Of a stretch of 64,000 nucleotides of DNA, positions 36,063 to 46,111 are shown in pieces (position 1 is the stretch's first letter; the number at the start of each line of letters is the position of its first letter). Position numbers and translations under genes: made by a program. Under the pieces are notes generated by a model that had not been told where the DNA came from, did not search any database, and was given only the letters and a program-made list of their open reading frames with translations. Source of the DNA: Vicia villosa (taxonomy: Eukaryota; Streptophyta; Magnoliopsida; Fabales; Fabaceae). The stretch covers positions 40,701,155 to 40,765,154 of the forward strand of contig NC_081182.1 in assembly GCF_029867415.1 (NCBI RefSeq), in the 5' to 3' direction.

Positions 36063-36225
36063 ATCTCCCCCTTTTTGATGATGACAAAAACATATATAAA
36101 TGATATGAATTTGCGATCAGAAAGAGCAGACGGCTAAAGACAAATTACACAGCTATAGCATAAGCATGTGAATATGTCTCCCCGTGAGATTAACAATCTC
36201 CCCCTGAGATGAATAATCTCCCCCT
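36063..36225 (-). promoter_or_regulatory. Polypurine tract and extra tract copies
   Basis: Directly next to the 3' LTR the minus strand reads AAAAAGGGGGAGAT, the primer for plus-strand synthesis. Further copies of the GGGGGAGATT block lie at about 36178-36184 (variant), 36199-36208 and 36217-36226. One more, AAAAAGGGGGAGAAAA, lies at about 37105-37122. Repeated polypurine tracts are a known hallmark of Sireviruses. Confidence 0.85.
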
Positions 36226-36317
36226 GAAATAAATACTCGAAGAACTTTAATAATAAAAGACTTCCCTGATTATTTCGGTAGAGACGATCACATAAGCTTC
36301 TGTCTTCTGATAATTCA

Positions 36318-36650
36318 TAGCTTCTGATTTCTGCTTCCATTGGACAGCTTCAGAACTTGAATTTCTTTAGATCCCTAGAACACTCACAGCTTCTGATTCC
36401 TGCTTCCATTTAGGACAGCTTCAGAACTTGAATTTCTTTGATCTTCAGAACATTCACAGCTTCTGATTCCTGCTTCCATTTAGGACAGCTTCAGAACTTG
36501 AATTTCTTTGATCTTCAGAACATTCACAGCTTCTGATTCATGCTTCCATTTAGGACAGCTTCAGAACTTGAGTTTTCTGGATCTTTAGAACATTCACAGC
36601 TTCTGATTTCTGCTTCCCTCGGATAGCTTCAGAGCTTTGAATTTCTTCTT
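36318..36650 (-). repeat. 70-bp tandem repeat in the Sirevirus tail
   Basis: Units begin CAGCTTCTGATT at 36387, 36457, 36527 and 36597 (exact 70-bp spacing), with a diverged unit before them at about 36318 and a partial one after. Each contains 'GCTTCCATTTAGGACAGC' and 'TTCAGAACTTGAATTTCTTT'. The repeats lie between pol and the 3' LTR. Confidence 0.9.
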
Positions 36651-38244
36651 ACATCACTTCATGCTAGATTGTATCAGAACATTGTTGAATGTACCAGAGC
36701 ATCATCAGAGCATCTCTACATCCTGAAATGTTACAGAACAAAACTAAACGACAAAAGTCAGCATGAATGAGTTAGAACATAAAATGTGTATCAGAACACA
36801 AAATATGTATCAGAGCCATATAAGCCATATAGAATATATCAGATCCAATAGACAATGTATCAGAGCAAATAGACAATGATTTGGATCATATTCTATTATC
36901 AGAATTTCTGATCATTCTTCCTTCTTGCTTCTGATTCTGAAGCTTCCTAGCATTCAGCTTGCTTCAAGAATCCAAGAGCTTGATTCATTTTGTTGCTTCT
37001 TATGTTGATCTTGAATCTTTGATTCCTGCAACAACACAACTTAAAAACATAGAACTTTGCATACTCGGTAACTGATAATATTAATCAGATCATTTATCAT
37101 ATATTTTCTCCCCCTTTTTGTCATAACATCAAAAAGCATAAAAGATTCAGATGTAAAGCAAGAGACAAAAGGAAAGAAACATAAATAACTTTTCATTGAT
37201 TTCAACAAGAAGGATTACAAAAGGTGTATGCAGAAAACAGATGCAACAAGGAAAGAAAACTACAAAGACTTAAGAACTACAACCCTAGCTTAGACATAAT
37301 CCTAGCTAACATATCATGAATCCCAGCGTTGTTCTTGCTCTTGCTTGGTCATCAAATCTTAAAACTCTGCATGCCTGAGCAGCTCCCAGAGAAAGAAGTA
37401 AATGAATACAAAAGAGGAACTGAGAACAGTTCACCAGGAGAGAGCGTATTCTCAGATGGGCTTTCCCTTAACATAGAAGTTAAGTCCTTATTGGAACCTA
37501 ACTTCATCCAATATCTCAAGAAAGTCTTCTTCCTTTGGATAAATGTGGATAACAACATCAAAGAAGAGATCTGACTTAAGAAAAACTTGGAATGCCATCC
37601 CGAGAGATGTTTCTCATCCTGTAACCGATTAACCCTTCCATCCGTTCTATTCAAATAGATCATCCACTTTTGAGACTTAGTTTCTTCAACAGGTTTAAAG
37701 TTTTGATGAAGGGAATTGGGCGAAGGATTCATATTGAATGCTAGATCGATGAAGAATGAACTAGGGTTTTTGCAAAAGATATTCATAGAAAAGTGAGAGG
37801 GAGCGCAAAGATTGATTGAAGAATGCAAAGAAATGGAGAAATAAATAGAGGGAATGTGGGGAAGGAAAACGTTCTAGGGAAGGGAAACGTTTGACAGATA
37901 TATAAAAAAAAACGTAAAAGACAATAAAAGAAATGATGAATGGCATTTAATGTTGCATGACGTGAGGAGAGATAATAATGACAAAAGACGAGATTTGCAC
38001 AGTTACGTAAGTAGACGTCCCCTCAACTGCACGCACGCTTGTCCAGAAATAGTAAACACGTGTTTACCATCTGGATAGCCAGTTACAGCTGTTTTGCTTT
38101 TAAAGAGATTCTGAATCAACTTAGACAATGAAACGTTAGTAATAACTGAATCACAATTTCTAATTGATTTCAATCAGAACTTCTTATAAAAAAAAATCCA
38201 ATTTCATTTCAGAAGATACTCATACATAAGATCTTCTCATCTTC
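36651..38244 (-). other. Non-coding tail of the Sirevirus between repeats and pol
   Basis: This position holds an env-like gene in some Sireviruses. The longest minus-strand frame (37352-37828, 158 codons) shows no signal peptide, no transmembrane segment and no similarity I know. I therefore do not call an env. An extra polypurine tract lies at about 37105-37122. Confidence 0.6.
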
Positions 38245-41200
38245 TCATTCTGGGCATAAATCCATACTGATATTCTTCAGAATGAACTTAAACCTATCTT
38301 CAGCAAGGGGTTTTGTAAAGATATCAGCCCATTGATGGTCTGTATCCACAAAGTTTAAAGATATAACACCCTTCTGAACATAGTCCCTTATGAAATGATG
38401 TTTAATCTCAATATGTTTAGCTTTTGAATGCAAAATAGGATTCTTAGATAAACATATAGCAGAAGTATTATCACAGAAAATAGGAATGTTACTCTCATAT
38501 ATCTGATAATCTTCCAGCTGACTTCTCATCCAGAGTATTTGTGTGCTACAACCAGCAGCAGCAACATATTCTGCTTCTGTTGTTGAGAGGGCAATAGTAG
38601 CTTGCTTCTTGCTGTACCATGAGATCAGATGACTTCCAAGAAATTGACAACTTCCAGAAGTGCTCTTTCTTTCTATTCTATCTCCAGCATAGTCAGCATC
38701 GCAGAATCCTACTAAGTTGTAATCTTTAGATCTTCTGTAAACTAAACCAACATTAGTAGTACCTTTCAGATACCTTAGAATTCTCTTAACCGCTGTTAAA
38801 TGAGATTCTCTTGGATCTGATTGGAATCGAGCACACAAACAAACACTAAAGAGAATATCAGGTCTAGAAGCAGTTAGATATAGAAGAGATCCAATCATAC
38901 CTCTGTACAACTTCTGATCTACCTTCTTACTTACCTCATCCTTACCCAGTACACATGTTGGATGCATAGGAGTTTTGGCTTCTTTGCTTTCAGAAAGATT
39001 AAACTTCTTCAGAAGTTCTTTCACATACTTCTTTTGATGAACATAGGTTCCATCGGAAGTTTGGTTGATTTGAATCCCAAGGAAATACTTGAGTTCTCCC
39101 ATCATGCTCATTTCAAATTCAGCCTGCATAGACTCAGCAAACTCCTTTCCAAGTGTAGCATTAGATGTTCCAAAGATAATATCATCAACATATATTTGAC
39201 AAATTAAAATATCCTTTTTAAACGTTTTACAAAAGAGAGTAGTGTCCACTTTTCCTCTAGTGAAATCATTTTCCAGAAGGAAAGAACTCAAACGTTCATA
39301 CCAAGCTCTGGGAGCTTGTTTCAATCCGTATAATGATTTCTTTAATTTGAAAACATGATTTGGAGACATGGAGTCTTCAAAACCAGGAGGTTGGTGAACA
39401 TAAACTTCTTCATCTATATAACCACTTAAGAAGGCACTCTTGACATCCATCTGATAAAGAGTGATGTTGTGTTGAGTGGCAAAAGAAATTAATAGACGAA
39501 TAGATTCTAACCTGGCCACTGGTGCAAAGGTTTCTGTATAATCAATCCCTTCTTGCTGACTATAACCCTGAGCAACCAGTCTGGCTTTGTTTCTTACCAC
39601 TTCACCTTTCTCACTTAGCTTGTTCCTGAAAACCCACTTAGTACCGATGATGTTAAATCCTTTTGGTCTAGGAACCAAGTCCCATACATCATTCCTTGTA
39701 AACTGATTTAGTTCTTCTTGCATGGCAATTATCCAGTCTGGATCTTCTAGAGCTTGATCAACAGAAGTTGGCTCGATCAAAGAAACAAGACCTAATTGAC
39801 ATTCTGCATTGTTCTTAAGGAATGCCCTTGTTCTGATGGGATCATCTTTCTTTCCAAGGATCACATCTTCTGAATGAGCTGAAGCAAGTCTAGGTGATCT
39901 TCTGACTGTAGGTTCTTCAGAGATTCTCAGATTCTCTAAAGATGCAGCAACTTGATCTTCTGATCCATTGCTTCTGAGACTGCCAGCCTCTGCAGCTTTG
40001 CTTCTTGATTCTTCAACTTCTGATATATCAAAATCTGCAAAATTCTCAAACTGCTTTGGTTTTTCAAGACCAAGCTTATCATCAAACCTGATATTGATTG
40101 ATTCTTCTACAATCAATGTTTCAGTATTGTATACTCTGTAGCCTTTAGAGCGTTCAGAATATCCAAGAAGGAAACACTTTTGTGCTTTGGAATCAAACTT
40201 ACCAAGATGATCTTTAGTATTCAGAATAAAACATACACATCCAAAAGGATGGAAATAAGAAATGTTGGGCTTTCTGTTCTTCCACAATTCATAAGGAGTC
40301 TTATTTAGAATAGGTCTTATAGAGATTCTATTCTGAATATAGCATGCAGTGTTTATTGCTTCTGCCCAGAAATGCTTAGCCATACTGGTTTCATTGATCA
40401 TGGTTCTGGCCATTTCTTGTAGAGTCCTATTCTTTCGCTCTACAACTCCATTTTGCCGTGGAGTTCTAGGACAAGAGAAATCATGGGCAATACCATTTTC
40501 TTTGAAGAACTCCTCAAAGAATTTGTTCTCAAATTCACCACCATGATCACTTCTGACCTTTATGATCTTGCATTCCTTCTCAGATTGGATCTGAGTGCAG
40601 AATTCAAAGAACACTGAATGAGACTCATCCTTGTGTTTCAAGAACTTTACCCAAGTCCAGCGGCTATAATCATCAACGATGACTAATCCATATTTCTTCC
40701 CTCTGACAGATGCTGTTTTGACTGGGCCAAACAGATCAATGTGCAAGAGTTCTAACGGCCTTGAGGTAGAAACAACATTCTTATACTTGAATGCAGGTCT
40801 GGAGAACTTGCCCTTCTGACATGCTTCACAAAGAGCATCTGATTTGTATTTCAGATTTGGGAGTCCTCTGACTAGATTTAGTTTGTTAATTTGAGAAATC
40901 TTTCTCAAACTAGCATGTCCTAATCTTCTGTGCCAGACCCATTGCTCTTCAGAAACAGACATAAGATAAGTCACCTTCTGCTTCTCAAGATCAGAAAGAT
41001 CAATCTTATAAATGTTGTTCTTCCTCTTGCCTGTAAATAGGATTGAGCCATCCTTCCGACTTACAACCTTGCAAGACTTTTGATTGAAGATTATATCATA
41101 ACCATTGTCACTTAATTGACTTATGGACAATAAGTTATGCGTTAATCCTTCAACAAGAAGTACATTAGTTATGGAAGGAGAGTTACCAAGACTTATGGTT

Positions 41201-41373
41201 CCAGAGCCAATGATTTTGCCCTTCTGATCTCCTCCAAACTTGACTTCTCCACCTGGTTTAAGCACCAGGTCTTGGAATGTAGACCTTCTTTCCGTCATGT
41301 GTCGCGAGCACCCAGAGTCCAGGTACCATGACATTTTGCTTTTTGTCCTCTTTTCCGCCAAGGATATCTGCAA
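38245..41373 (-). CDS. Sirevirus pol: protease, integrase, reverse transcriptase, RNase H
   Basis: An uninterrupted frame of 1042 residues. The first ATG lies inside the gag overlap and is not a proven start. Protease: WYLDSGCSRHM with D19-S-G. Integrase: zinc site H148/H153/C182/C185 and catalytic D213, D276, E312 with the standard 35-residue spacing. Reverse transcriptase: MDVKSAFLSG (642-651), LYGLKQAPRAW, YVDD (728-731). RNase H: FCDADYAGD (about 890-898), STTEAEY, and the final HIEIKHHF and FTKPL segments. All catalytic residues I can check are present. The frame is shifted relative to gag; see the overlap at 41258-41373. The product would copy and integrate the element's RNA. Confidence 0.95.
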   Translation of the reverse strand: MQISLAEKRTKSKMSWYLDSGCSRHMTERRSTFQDLVLKPGGEVKFGGDQKGKIIGSGTISLGNSPSITNVLLVEGLTHNLLSISQLSDNGYDIIFNQKSCKVVSRKDGSILFTGKRKNNIYKIDLSDLEKQKVTYLMSVSEEQWVWHRRLGHASLRKISQINKLNLVRGLPNLKYKSDALCEACQKGKFSRPAFKYKNVVSTSRPLELLHIDLFGPVKTASVRGKKYGLVIVDDYSRWTWVKFLKHKDESHSVFFEFCTQIQSEKECKIIKVRSDHGGEFENKFFEEFFKENGIAHDFSCPRTPRQNGVVERKNRTLQEMARTMINETSMAKHFWAEAINTACYIQNRISIRPILNKTPYELWKNRKPNISYFHPFGCVCFILNTKDHLGKFDSKAQKCFLLGYSERSKGYRVYNTETLIVEESINIRFDDKLGLEKPKQFENFADFDISEVEESRSKAAEAGSLRSNGSEDQVAASLENLRISEEPTVRRSPRLASAHSEDVILGKKDDPIRTRAFLKNNAECQLGLVSLIEPTSVDQALEDPDWIIAMQEELNQFTRNDVWDLVPRPKGFNIIGTKWVFRNKLSEKGEVVRNKARLVAQGYSQQEGIDYTETFAPVARLESIRLLISFATQHNITLYQMDVKSAFLSGYIDEEVYVHQPPGFEDSMSPNHVFKLKKSLYGLKQAPRAWYERLSSFLLENDFTRGKVDTTLFCKTFKKDILICQIYVDDIIFGTSNATLGKEFAESMQAEFEMSMMGELKYFLGIQINQTSDGTYVHQKKYVKELLKKFNLSESKEAKTPMHPTCVLGKDEVSKKVDQKLYRGMIGSLLYLTASRPDILFSVCLCARFQSDPRESHLTAVKRILRYLKGTTNVGLVYRRSKDYNLVGFCDADYAGDRIERKSTSGSCQFLGSHLISWYSKKQATIALSTTEAEYVAAAGCSTQILWMRSQLEDYQIYESNIPIFCDNTSAICLSKNPILHSKAKHIEIKHHFIRDYVQKGVISLNFVDTDHQWADIFTKPLAEDRFKFILKNISMDLCPE

Positions 41374-43183
41374 CAGAAATTATCTTCTCCTTAGGTACCC
41401 ACAATTTCTTGGGTCCTTTTTTGTTAGTTCTCCTCAAGTTCTGATTGAACTTGGGTTTAGCAAAATATTTAACAGGAGGAACAGTATGATACTTCTTATT
41501 CTTAGTTCCATGATATTTCTTAGGTTGTGTCACATGCTTCTTGGTGTGTGTTATGTGAAAACTTTGTGCATGTGATGTGTGCTTAATATCATGGGAGTGG
41601 CCAAATTTAAATTGGTTATACAGAGGCTTATATGATATTTTCATATCACCCACAGATTCAAGCTTGTATAGGATTTCACCCTCATAACCAATGCCAACTC
41701 TCTTGTTCCCAGACACAGCATATATCATAGAAGCTAGCTTACTTCTGCCAATACTTCTAGATAAGAACTTCCTGAAACTTAAATCATATTCTTTCAGAAT
41801 ATGATTCAGACTGGGAGTGGATTTTTCTGAATCAGAAGGAGATCCAACATTGTTGGATAATTTTAAAACTTTTTCTTTTAATTCAGAATTTTCCAACTCA
41901 AGCTTCTTAGTTTCAAATTCAAATTGCTTTTTCAGCTTTTTGTATTTGATACTAAGATGAGCTTTTAATTCAAGAAGCTCTGTTAGACTGGAAACTAACT
42001 CTTCTCTAGATAGTTCAGAAAATACCTCTTCAGAATCTGATTCTGATGTAGATTCTGATCCATCATCTTCTGTCGCCATCAGCGCAAAGTTTGCCTGCTC
42101 TCCTTCAGAGTCTGATCCTGATTCTGATTCAGAATCATCCCATGTTGCCATAAGACCTTTCTTCTTATGAAACTTCTTCTTGGAATTCTCCTTCTGAAGT
42201 TTTGGACACTCATTCTTGTAATGTCCAGGCTCATTGCACTCATAGCAGACAGCCTTCTTCTTGTCAGATCTTCTGTCACCAGAAGATTCTCCACGTTCAA
42301 ATCTCTTTGAACTTCTGAAGCCTCTGAACTTCCTTTGCTTGCTCTTCCAGAGTTGGTTTACCCTTCTGGAGATCATGGACAGTTCATCTTCTTCTTCAGA
42401 TTCTGATTCTTCAGGATCTTCTTCTCTAGCTTGAAAAGCGTTAGTGCATTTTTTAATATTAGATTTTAATGCAATAGACTTACCTTTCTTCTGAGGCTCG
42501 TTTGCGTCCAGCTCAATTTCATGGCTTCTCAAGGCACTGATAAGCTCTTCCAAAGAAACTTCATTCAGATTCTTCGCAATCTTGAATGCAGTCACCATTG
42601 GGCCCCATCTTCTGGGCAAACTTCTGATGATCTTCTTTACATGATCAGCCTTGGTGTAGCCTTTGTCGAGAACTCTCAATCCAGCAGTCAGAGTTTGAAA
42701 TCTTGAAAACATCTTTTCAATGTCTTCATCATCCTCTATCTTGAAGGCTTCATACTTCTGGATTAGTGCAAGAGCTTTGGTCTCCTTGACTTGAGCATTT
42801 CCTTCATGAGTCATCTTCAAGGACTCATATATGTCATGGGCCGTTTCCCTGTTAGATATCTTTTCATACTCAGCATGAGAGATAGCATTCAGCAAAACAG
42901 TCCTGCATTTGTGATGATTCTTGAAATCTTTCTTTTGATCATCATTCATTTCGCTTCTCGTGAGCATCCCACATGTAGCTTTAACAGGATGTTTGTAACC
43001 ATCCAACAAAAGATCCCATAGATCAGCATCTAGACCAAGAAAGTAACTTTCCAGTTTATCTTTCCAGTATTCAAAGTTTTCACCATCAAATACTGGTGGT
43101 CTAGTATAACCATTGTTACCATTGTATTGCTCAGCAGAGCCAGATGTAGATGCAGTTGGATTTGATTGAGATTCACCAGCCAT
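41258..43183 (-). CDS. Sirevirus gag
   Basis: A 641-codon frame from MAGESQSNPTASTSG, the first ATG after the primer site. Order: a UBN2/copia gag domain (WKDKLESYFLGLD to about residue 220), a basic and acidic linker, a zinc knuckle CYECNEPGHYKNEC in the middle, and S/E-rich repeats (SESESGSDSEGE). A long Leu/Lys/Glu coiled-coil stretch (about ELLELKAHLSIKYKKLKKQF) follows, then a basic tail. The long post-knuckle region is typical of Sireviruses. The frame runs 116 bases into pol in another frame and stops at 41258. A 1-base gain or 2-base loss near 41320-41335, or programmed frameshifting, would explain this. Confidence 0.93.
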   Translation of the reverse strand: MAGESQSNPTASTSGSAEQYNGNNGYTRPPVFDGENFEYWKDKLESYFLGLDADLWDLLLDGYKHPVKATCGMLTRSEMNDDQKKDFKNHHKCRTVLLNAISHAEYEKISNRETAHDIYESLKMTHEGNAQVKETKALALIQKYEAFKIEDDEDIEKMFSRFQTLTAGLRVLDKGYTKADHVKKIIRSLPRRWGPMVTAFKIAKNLNEVSLEELISALRSHEIELDANEPQKKGKSIALKSNIKKCTNAFQAREEDPEESESEEEDELSMISRRVNQLWKSKQRKFRGFRSSKRFERGESSGDRRSDKKKAVCYECNEPGHYKNECPKLQKENSKKKFHKKKGLMATWDDSESESGSDSEGEQANFALMATEDDGSESTSESDSEEVFSELSREELVSSLTELLELKAHLSIKYKKLKKQFEFETKKLELENSELKEKVLKLSNNVGSPSDSEKSTPSLNHILKEYDLSFRKFLSRSIGRSKLASMIYAVSGNKRVGIGYEGEILYKLESVGDMKISYKPLYNQFKFGHSHDIKHTSHAQSFHITHTKKHVTQPKKYHGTKNKKYHTVPPVKYFAKPKFNQNLRRTNKKGPKKLWVPKEKIISVADILGGKEDKKQNVMVPGLWVLATHDGKKVYIPRPGA

Positions 43184-43247
43184 CTTTTACTGAAGCGTTT
43201 TTCTCTTCCTGAATCTTTTCTAAACACGGTTAAGTGCTTGCACCTTA

Positions 43248-43269
43248 GAACCGGCGCTCTGATGCCAAT
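43248..43269 (-). promoter_or_regulatory. Primer binding site of the Sirevirus
   Basis: On the minus strand the 5' LTR ends ...CCTTCA. It is followed by AT and TGGCATCAGAGC (43267 to 43256), complementary to the 3' end of initiator-Met tRNA with one mismatch (C for T). Confidence 0.85.
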
Positions 43270-44487
43270 TGAAGGATAGAAAAACACTTAGAAAGGGGGG
43301 GTTTGAATAAGTGTAGTCTAAAAACTTGAACGATAAAAACAATATGCACAATTATTTTTATCCTGGTTCGTTGTTAACTAAACTACTCCAGTCCACCCCC
43401 ACAGAGTGATTTACCTCACCTGAGGATTTAATCCACTAATCGCAACAGATTACAATGGTTTTCCACTTAGTCCGCGACTAAGTCTTCTAGAGTATCCTGA
43501 TCACAACCTGATCACTCCAGGAACAAATGCTTAGACACAAGCTAAGACTTTCTTAGAGTATCCTGACCACCACGTGATCACTCTAATTACAAATGCTTAG
43601 ACACAAGCTAAGACTTCCTAGAGTATCCTGATCAACACTTGATCACTCTAGTTACTTACAAATTAATGTAATCAATTCTAAGAGTATTACAAATGCTTCT
43701 GAAAAGCTATAATCACAACAGTGATATTTCTCTTAACGTTTAAAGCTTAATCTCACTAATATATTACAACAGCAATGTAGTGAGCTTTGATGAAGATGAA
43801 GTTTCTGAGCTTTGAATTTGAACAACGTTTCAGCAAGTTAATATTCACAGAATTTGGTTCAGAGTTGTTAACCTTGCTTCTCATCAGAACTTCATATTTA
43901 TAGGCGTTTGAGAAGATGACCGTTGAGAGCATTTAATGCTTTGCGTGTTCCGTACAGCATTGCATTTAATGTTTCACGCTTTTGTCAACTACCTCGAGCC
44001 TTGTTCACGCTGTGTCTACTGACGTTGCCTTTAATAGCTTCCAACGTTCCTTTTGTCAGTCAGCGTAGCCTGCCACCTGTACTTTCTTCTGATCTGATGT
44101 TTGTGAATATAATATTTGAATATCATCAGAGTCAAACAGCTTGGTGCATAGCATCTTCTTGTCTTCTGACCTTGAAGTGCTTCTGAGCGTGATACCATCA
44201 GAACTTCAGTGCTTCTGCTTCTGATCTCAAGTTCTTCTGATGCTTCCATAGACCCATGTTCTGATTCTGCCTTGACCATCTTCTGATGTCTTGCCAGACC
44301 ATGTTCTGATGTTGCATGCTGAACCTTCTGAGACAAAGCTTCTGAGCGCTGATTTGTGCATACTCTTTATATATTTCCTGAAAGGGAATTTGCAATGTAT
44401 TAGAGTACCACATTATCTCACACAAAATTCATATCCTTGTTATCATCAAAACTAAGAATATTGATCAGAACAAATCTTGTTCTAACA
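43270..44487 (-). repeat. 5' LTR of the inner Sirevirus
   Basis: 1218 bp, nearly identical to 34841-36062. It includes the same triple CTTAG/TGATCA module region (about 43460-43660). It drives the element's transcription leftward. Confidence 0.95.
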
Positions 44488-44492
44488 TTGAT

Positions 44493-44520
44493 CTTGTCAT
44501 TATTAGAACTAGTGGGGGAT
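44493..44520 (+). promoter_or_regulatory. Polypurine tract of the outer element
   Basis: After the target duplication the outer element's tail resumes and ends in AGAACTAGTGGGGGAT, directly before the 3' LTR. This fixes its plus orientation. Confidence 0.8.
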
Positions 44521-45082
44521 TGTTGGAAATTATTAATACTTAATAATATTTAGTCACCATAGATGTGTTCCAAAATGACAAGAAAATATCTATGTGAAGT
44601 TTGTATTTTGAATATGAAAATAGGCAACACTTCGTGAAGTGTTGCAATAGGCTGTTTGTAGTTTGAATCAGAAGTAGGCAACACTTCGTGAAGTGTTGCA
44701 GAATGAAAACATGCAACTTTTGGTAAATGTTGCAATAGGCCAAGCATTGTAACCTTTGGAAAAGGAATCGCTTTACGAAGGGTCGTTACCTTATGAAACA
44801 ATACTAAAGTGGCCTACAAAAAATTCATTCTAGATTCAGAAATCAATAACAAAAATTGTACATCTGATAAGCCTATTATCTTCACTAAAATTCCAGACAC
44901 TCTTCGCTACATCTGAGTTTTCGTCGGTCTTACGCAAACTCGATAAAAGGCTGAATTATCCTGAGTATTCCTGCGTTCCAACTCTAAGACATATTGAGAG
45001 TGCTTGAAATACTTATAAGAAAAGTGATTTCGTTCACGATTCTAGTCTCGACTCCATTCGATTTAAATTGATTTTTCTAACA
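44521..45082 (+). repeat. 3' LTR of the outer copia element
   Basis: 562 bp, the same length as the 5' LTR and about 96 % identical by eye. Both GCAACACTTC/GAAGTGTTGC hairpins are intact here. Confidence 0.95.
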
Positions 45083-45087
45083 CCTAT

Positions 45088-45964
45088 ATGATTCAGGATC
45101 TTGCAATTGTAATTTGGAAGGAGCATTGCTTTAGGCTGCAACACTGACATGACTCATTTGTTTTTTCCTATATTATTCTGGCCTATGCAAACTAAAATGT
45201 TGAAGTTTAGGATACATCAAGAAAACCTACATGCATACTTTAATTGGTATTTTGGCTTGGCTCAGGTCTATGTTGTTCACTATATTTCTAATGTTGAAAA
45301 GAACGGCAGTGTAAATATTTTGTTTTATTTAATTTTCTCACTAGTGCAAAATGAACAATATAATTTTAAAATTTACACCCAATATACTAAAAACGGGTGT
45401 AAATAAGAAACACGGTGGCACTTTTGTAAATAAAGTGTAAGTTTATGATTGATCATGTGAAAATATGCACCCGATTTTTTAAAAACGGGTGTAAATTAAA
45501 AATATTATTATATTTAAATTTCAATTACTCCCGTTAAACTAAAAATCGGGTGTAAATTTAAATTGACTTAAAAAAATATTTATTTTTATAACGAAAATAT
45601 TATTCTTAGTGAATATTGTGAATATTATGAATAATTTCAATACAAGATTGATTTGAGAACGTTTAGTTTGGCGCTTTCTACGCCCAAAGCAATGCCACTC
45701 TTGATCTTTGAATCATTCTTCACTCTCTCTCTCTCTCTCTCTCTAAAAAACCTAACTGTTCAAAATCCACTCTCTCATTCCAACAATGAAAATCGAATGT
45801 GTGTAAACGCGGTTTCTGTTAGATCCAGATTCATGGGGATTTGCTTCAGCATTGAAGAAAAACACGTTTCCCATTCCGATTCTAAACCTAAACCATAAAT
45901 AATCGATTGTTTGAGCCTAATGGAATCGGTGTATGCAGCTTTTTTCTGGCAGTGATGATGGGGT
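45088..45964. other. Intergenic sequence right of the nested elements
   Basis: It contains three spaced copies of 'CGGGTGTAAAT' (about 45395, 45486, 45549), two preceded by reverse-oriented partners (CACCCGATTTTTTAAA...CGGGTG). A short CT microsatellite lies at about 45722-45744. The sequence from about 45650 could be the former 5' end of the WD40 gene fragment, but no start can be supported. Confidence 0.45.
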
Positions 45965-46111
45965 GATAATGCAACTGTAAGGGTTTGGGATTTTTCCAAG
46001 AGCAAGCGAAAGAATAAATGCATTGCAGTCCTAGATAATCATCACTCTGCAGTGACCTCCATTGCAGTATCTGGAGACGGATGGACCCTGCTCAGTGCTG
46101 GAAGAGATAAG
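45965..46111 (+). pseudogene. WD40 exon fragment resembling TORMOZ/UTP13
   Basis: Forty-nine codons encode one clear WD40 unit: DNATVRVWDFSKSKRKNKC, then a HHSAVTSIAVSGDGWTLLSA block ending GRDK. It resembles the plant UTP13/TORMOZ-type U3 snoRNP protein, which acts in 18S rRNA processing. The preceding SGSDDG codons are out of frame with it. No other exon of the gene is found nearby. The exon would end AAG|GCAAGA, a GC rather than GT donor. It is most likely a gene fragment left by rearrangement or transposon capture. Confidence 0.55.

Larger units (their letters stand above)
34836..44492 (-). mobile_element. Inner Sirevirus-type copia retrotransposon with target duplications
   Basis: It covers 34841-44487 (9.65 kb) and is flanked by the duplication TTGAT (34836-34840 and 44488-44492). 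Order on the minus strand: 5' LTR 44487-43270, primer site TTGGCATCAGAGC (43268 to 43256, one mismatch to initiator-Met tRNA), gag, pol, a 2.2-kb non-coding tail with repeats and several polypurine tracts, then the 3' LTR 36062-34841. By eye the LTRs differ by about half a dozen substitutions and a G-run length, so insertion was recent. Long LTRs, a gag with an extended C-terminus and repeated polypurine tracts place it in the Sirevirus group. Confidence 0.95.
30692..45087 (+). mobile_element. Outer Ty1/copia retrotransposon with target duplications
   Basis: Two 562-bp LTRs (30697-31258 and 44521-45082, TGTTGG...TAACA) are flanked by the 5-bp duplication CCTAT (30692-30696 and 45083-45087). 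The purine tract AGTGGGGGAT precedes the 3' LTR, so the element is on the plus strand. The LTRs differ at about 20 of 562 positions by eye, mostly transitions. The internal part is decayed: gag, protease and integrase are not recognisable and the polymerase is broken. It contains a second complete element (34841-44487) and a third LTR-like fragment near 33.0-33.6 kb. Confidence 0.93.

Noticed and set aside
37352..37828. Possible env-like gene of the Sirevirus (158 codons)
   Set aside because: It has the right position, but no signal peptide, transmembrane helix or recognisable similarity, and the frame is short.
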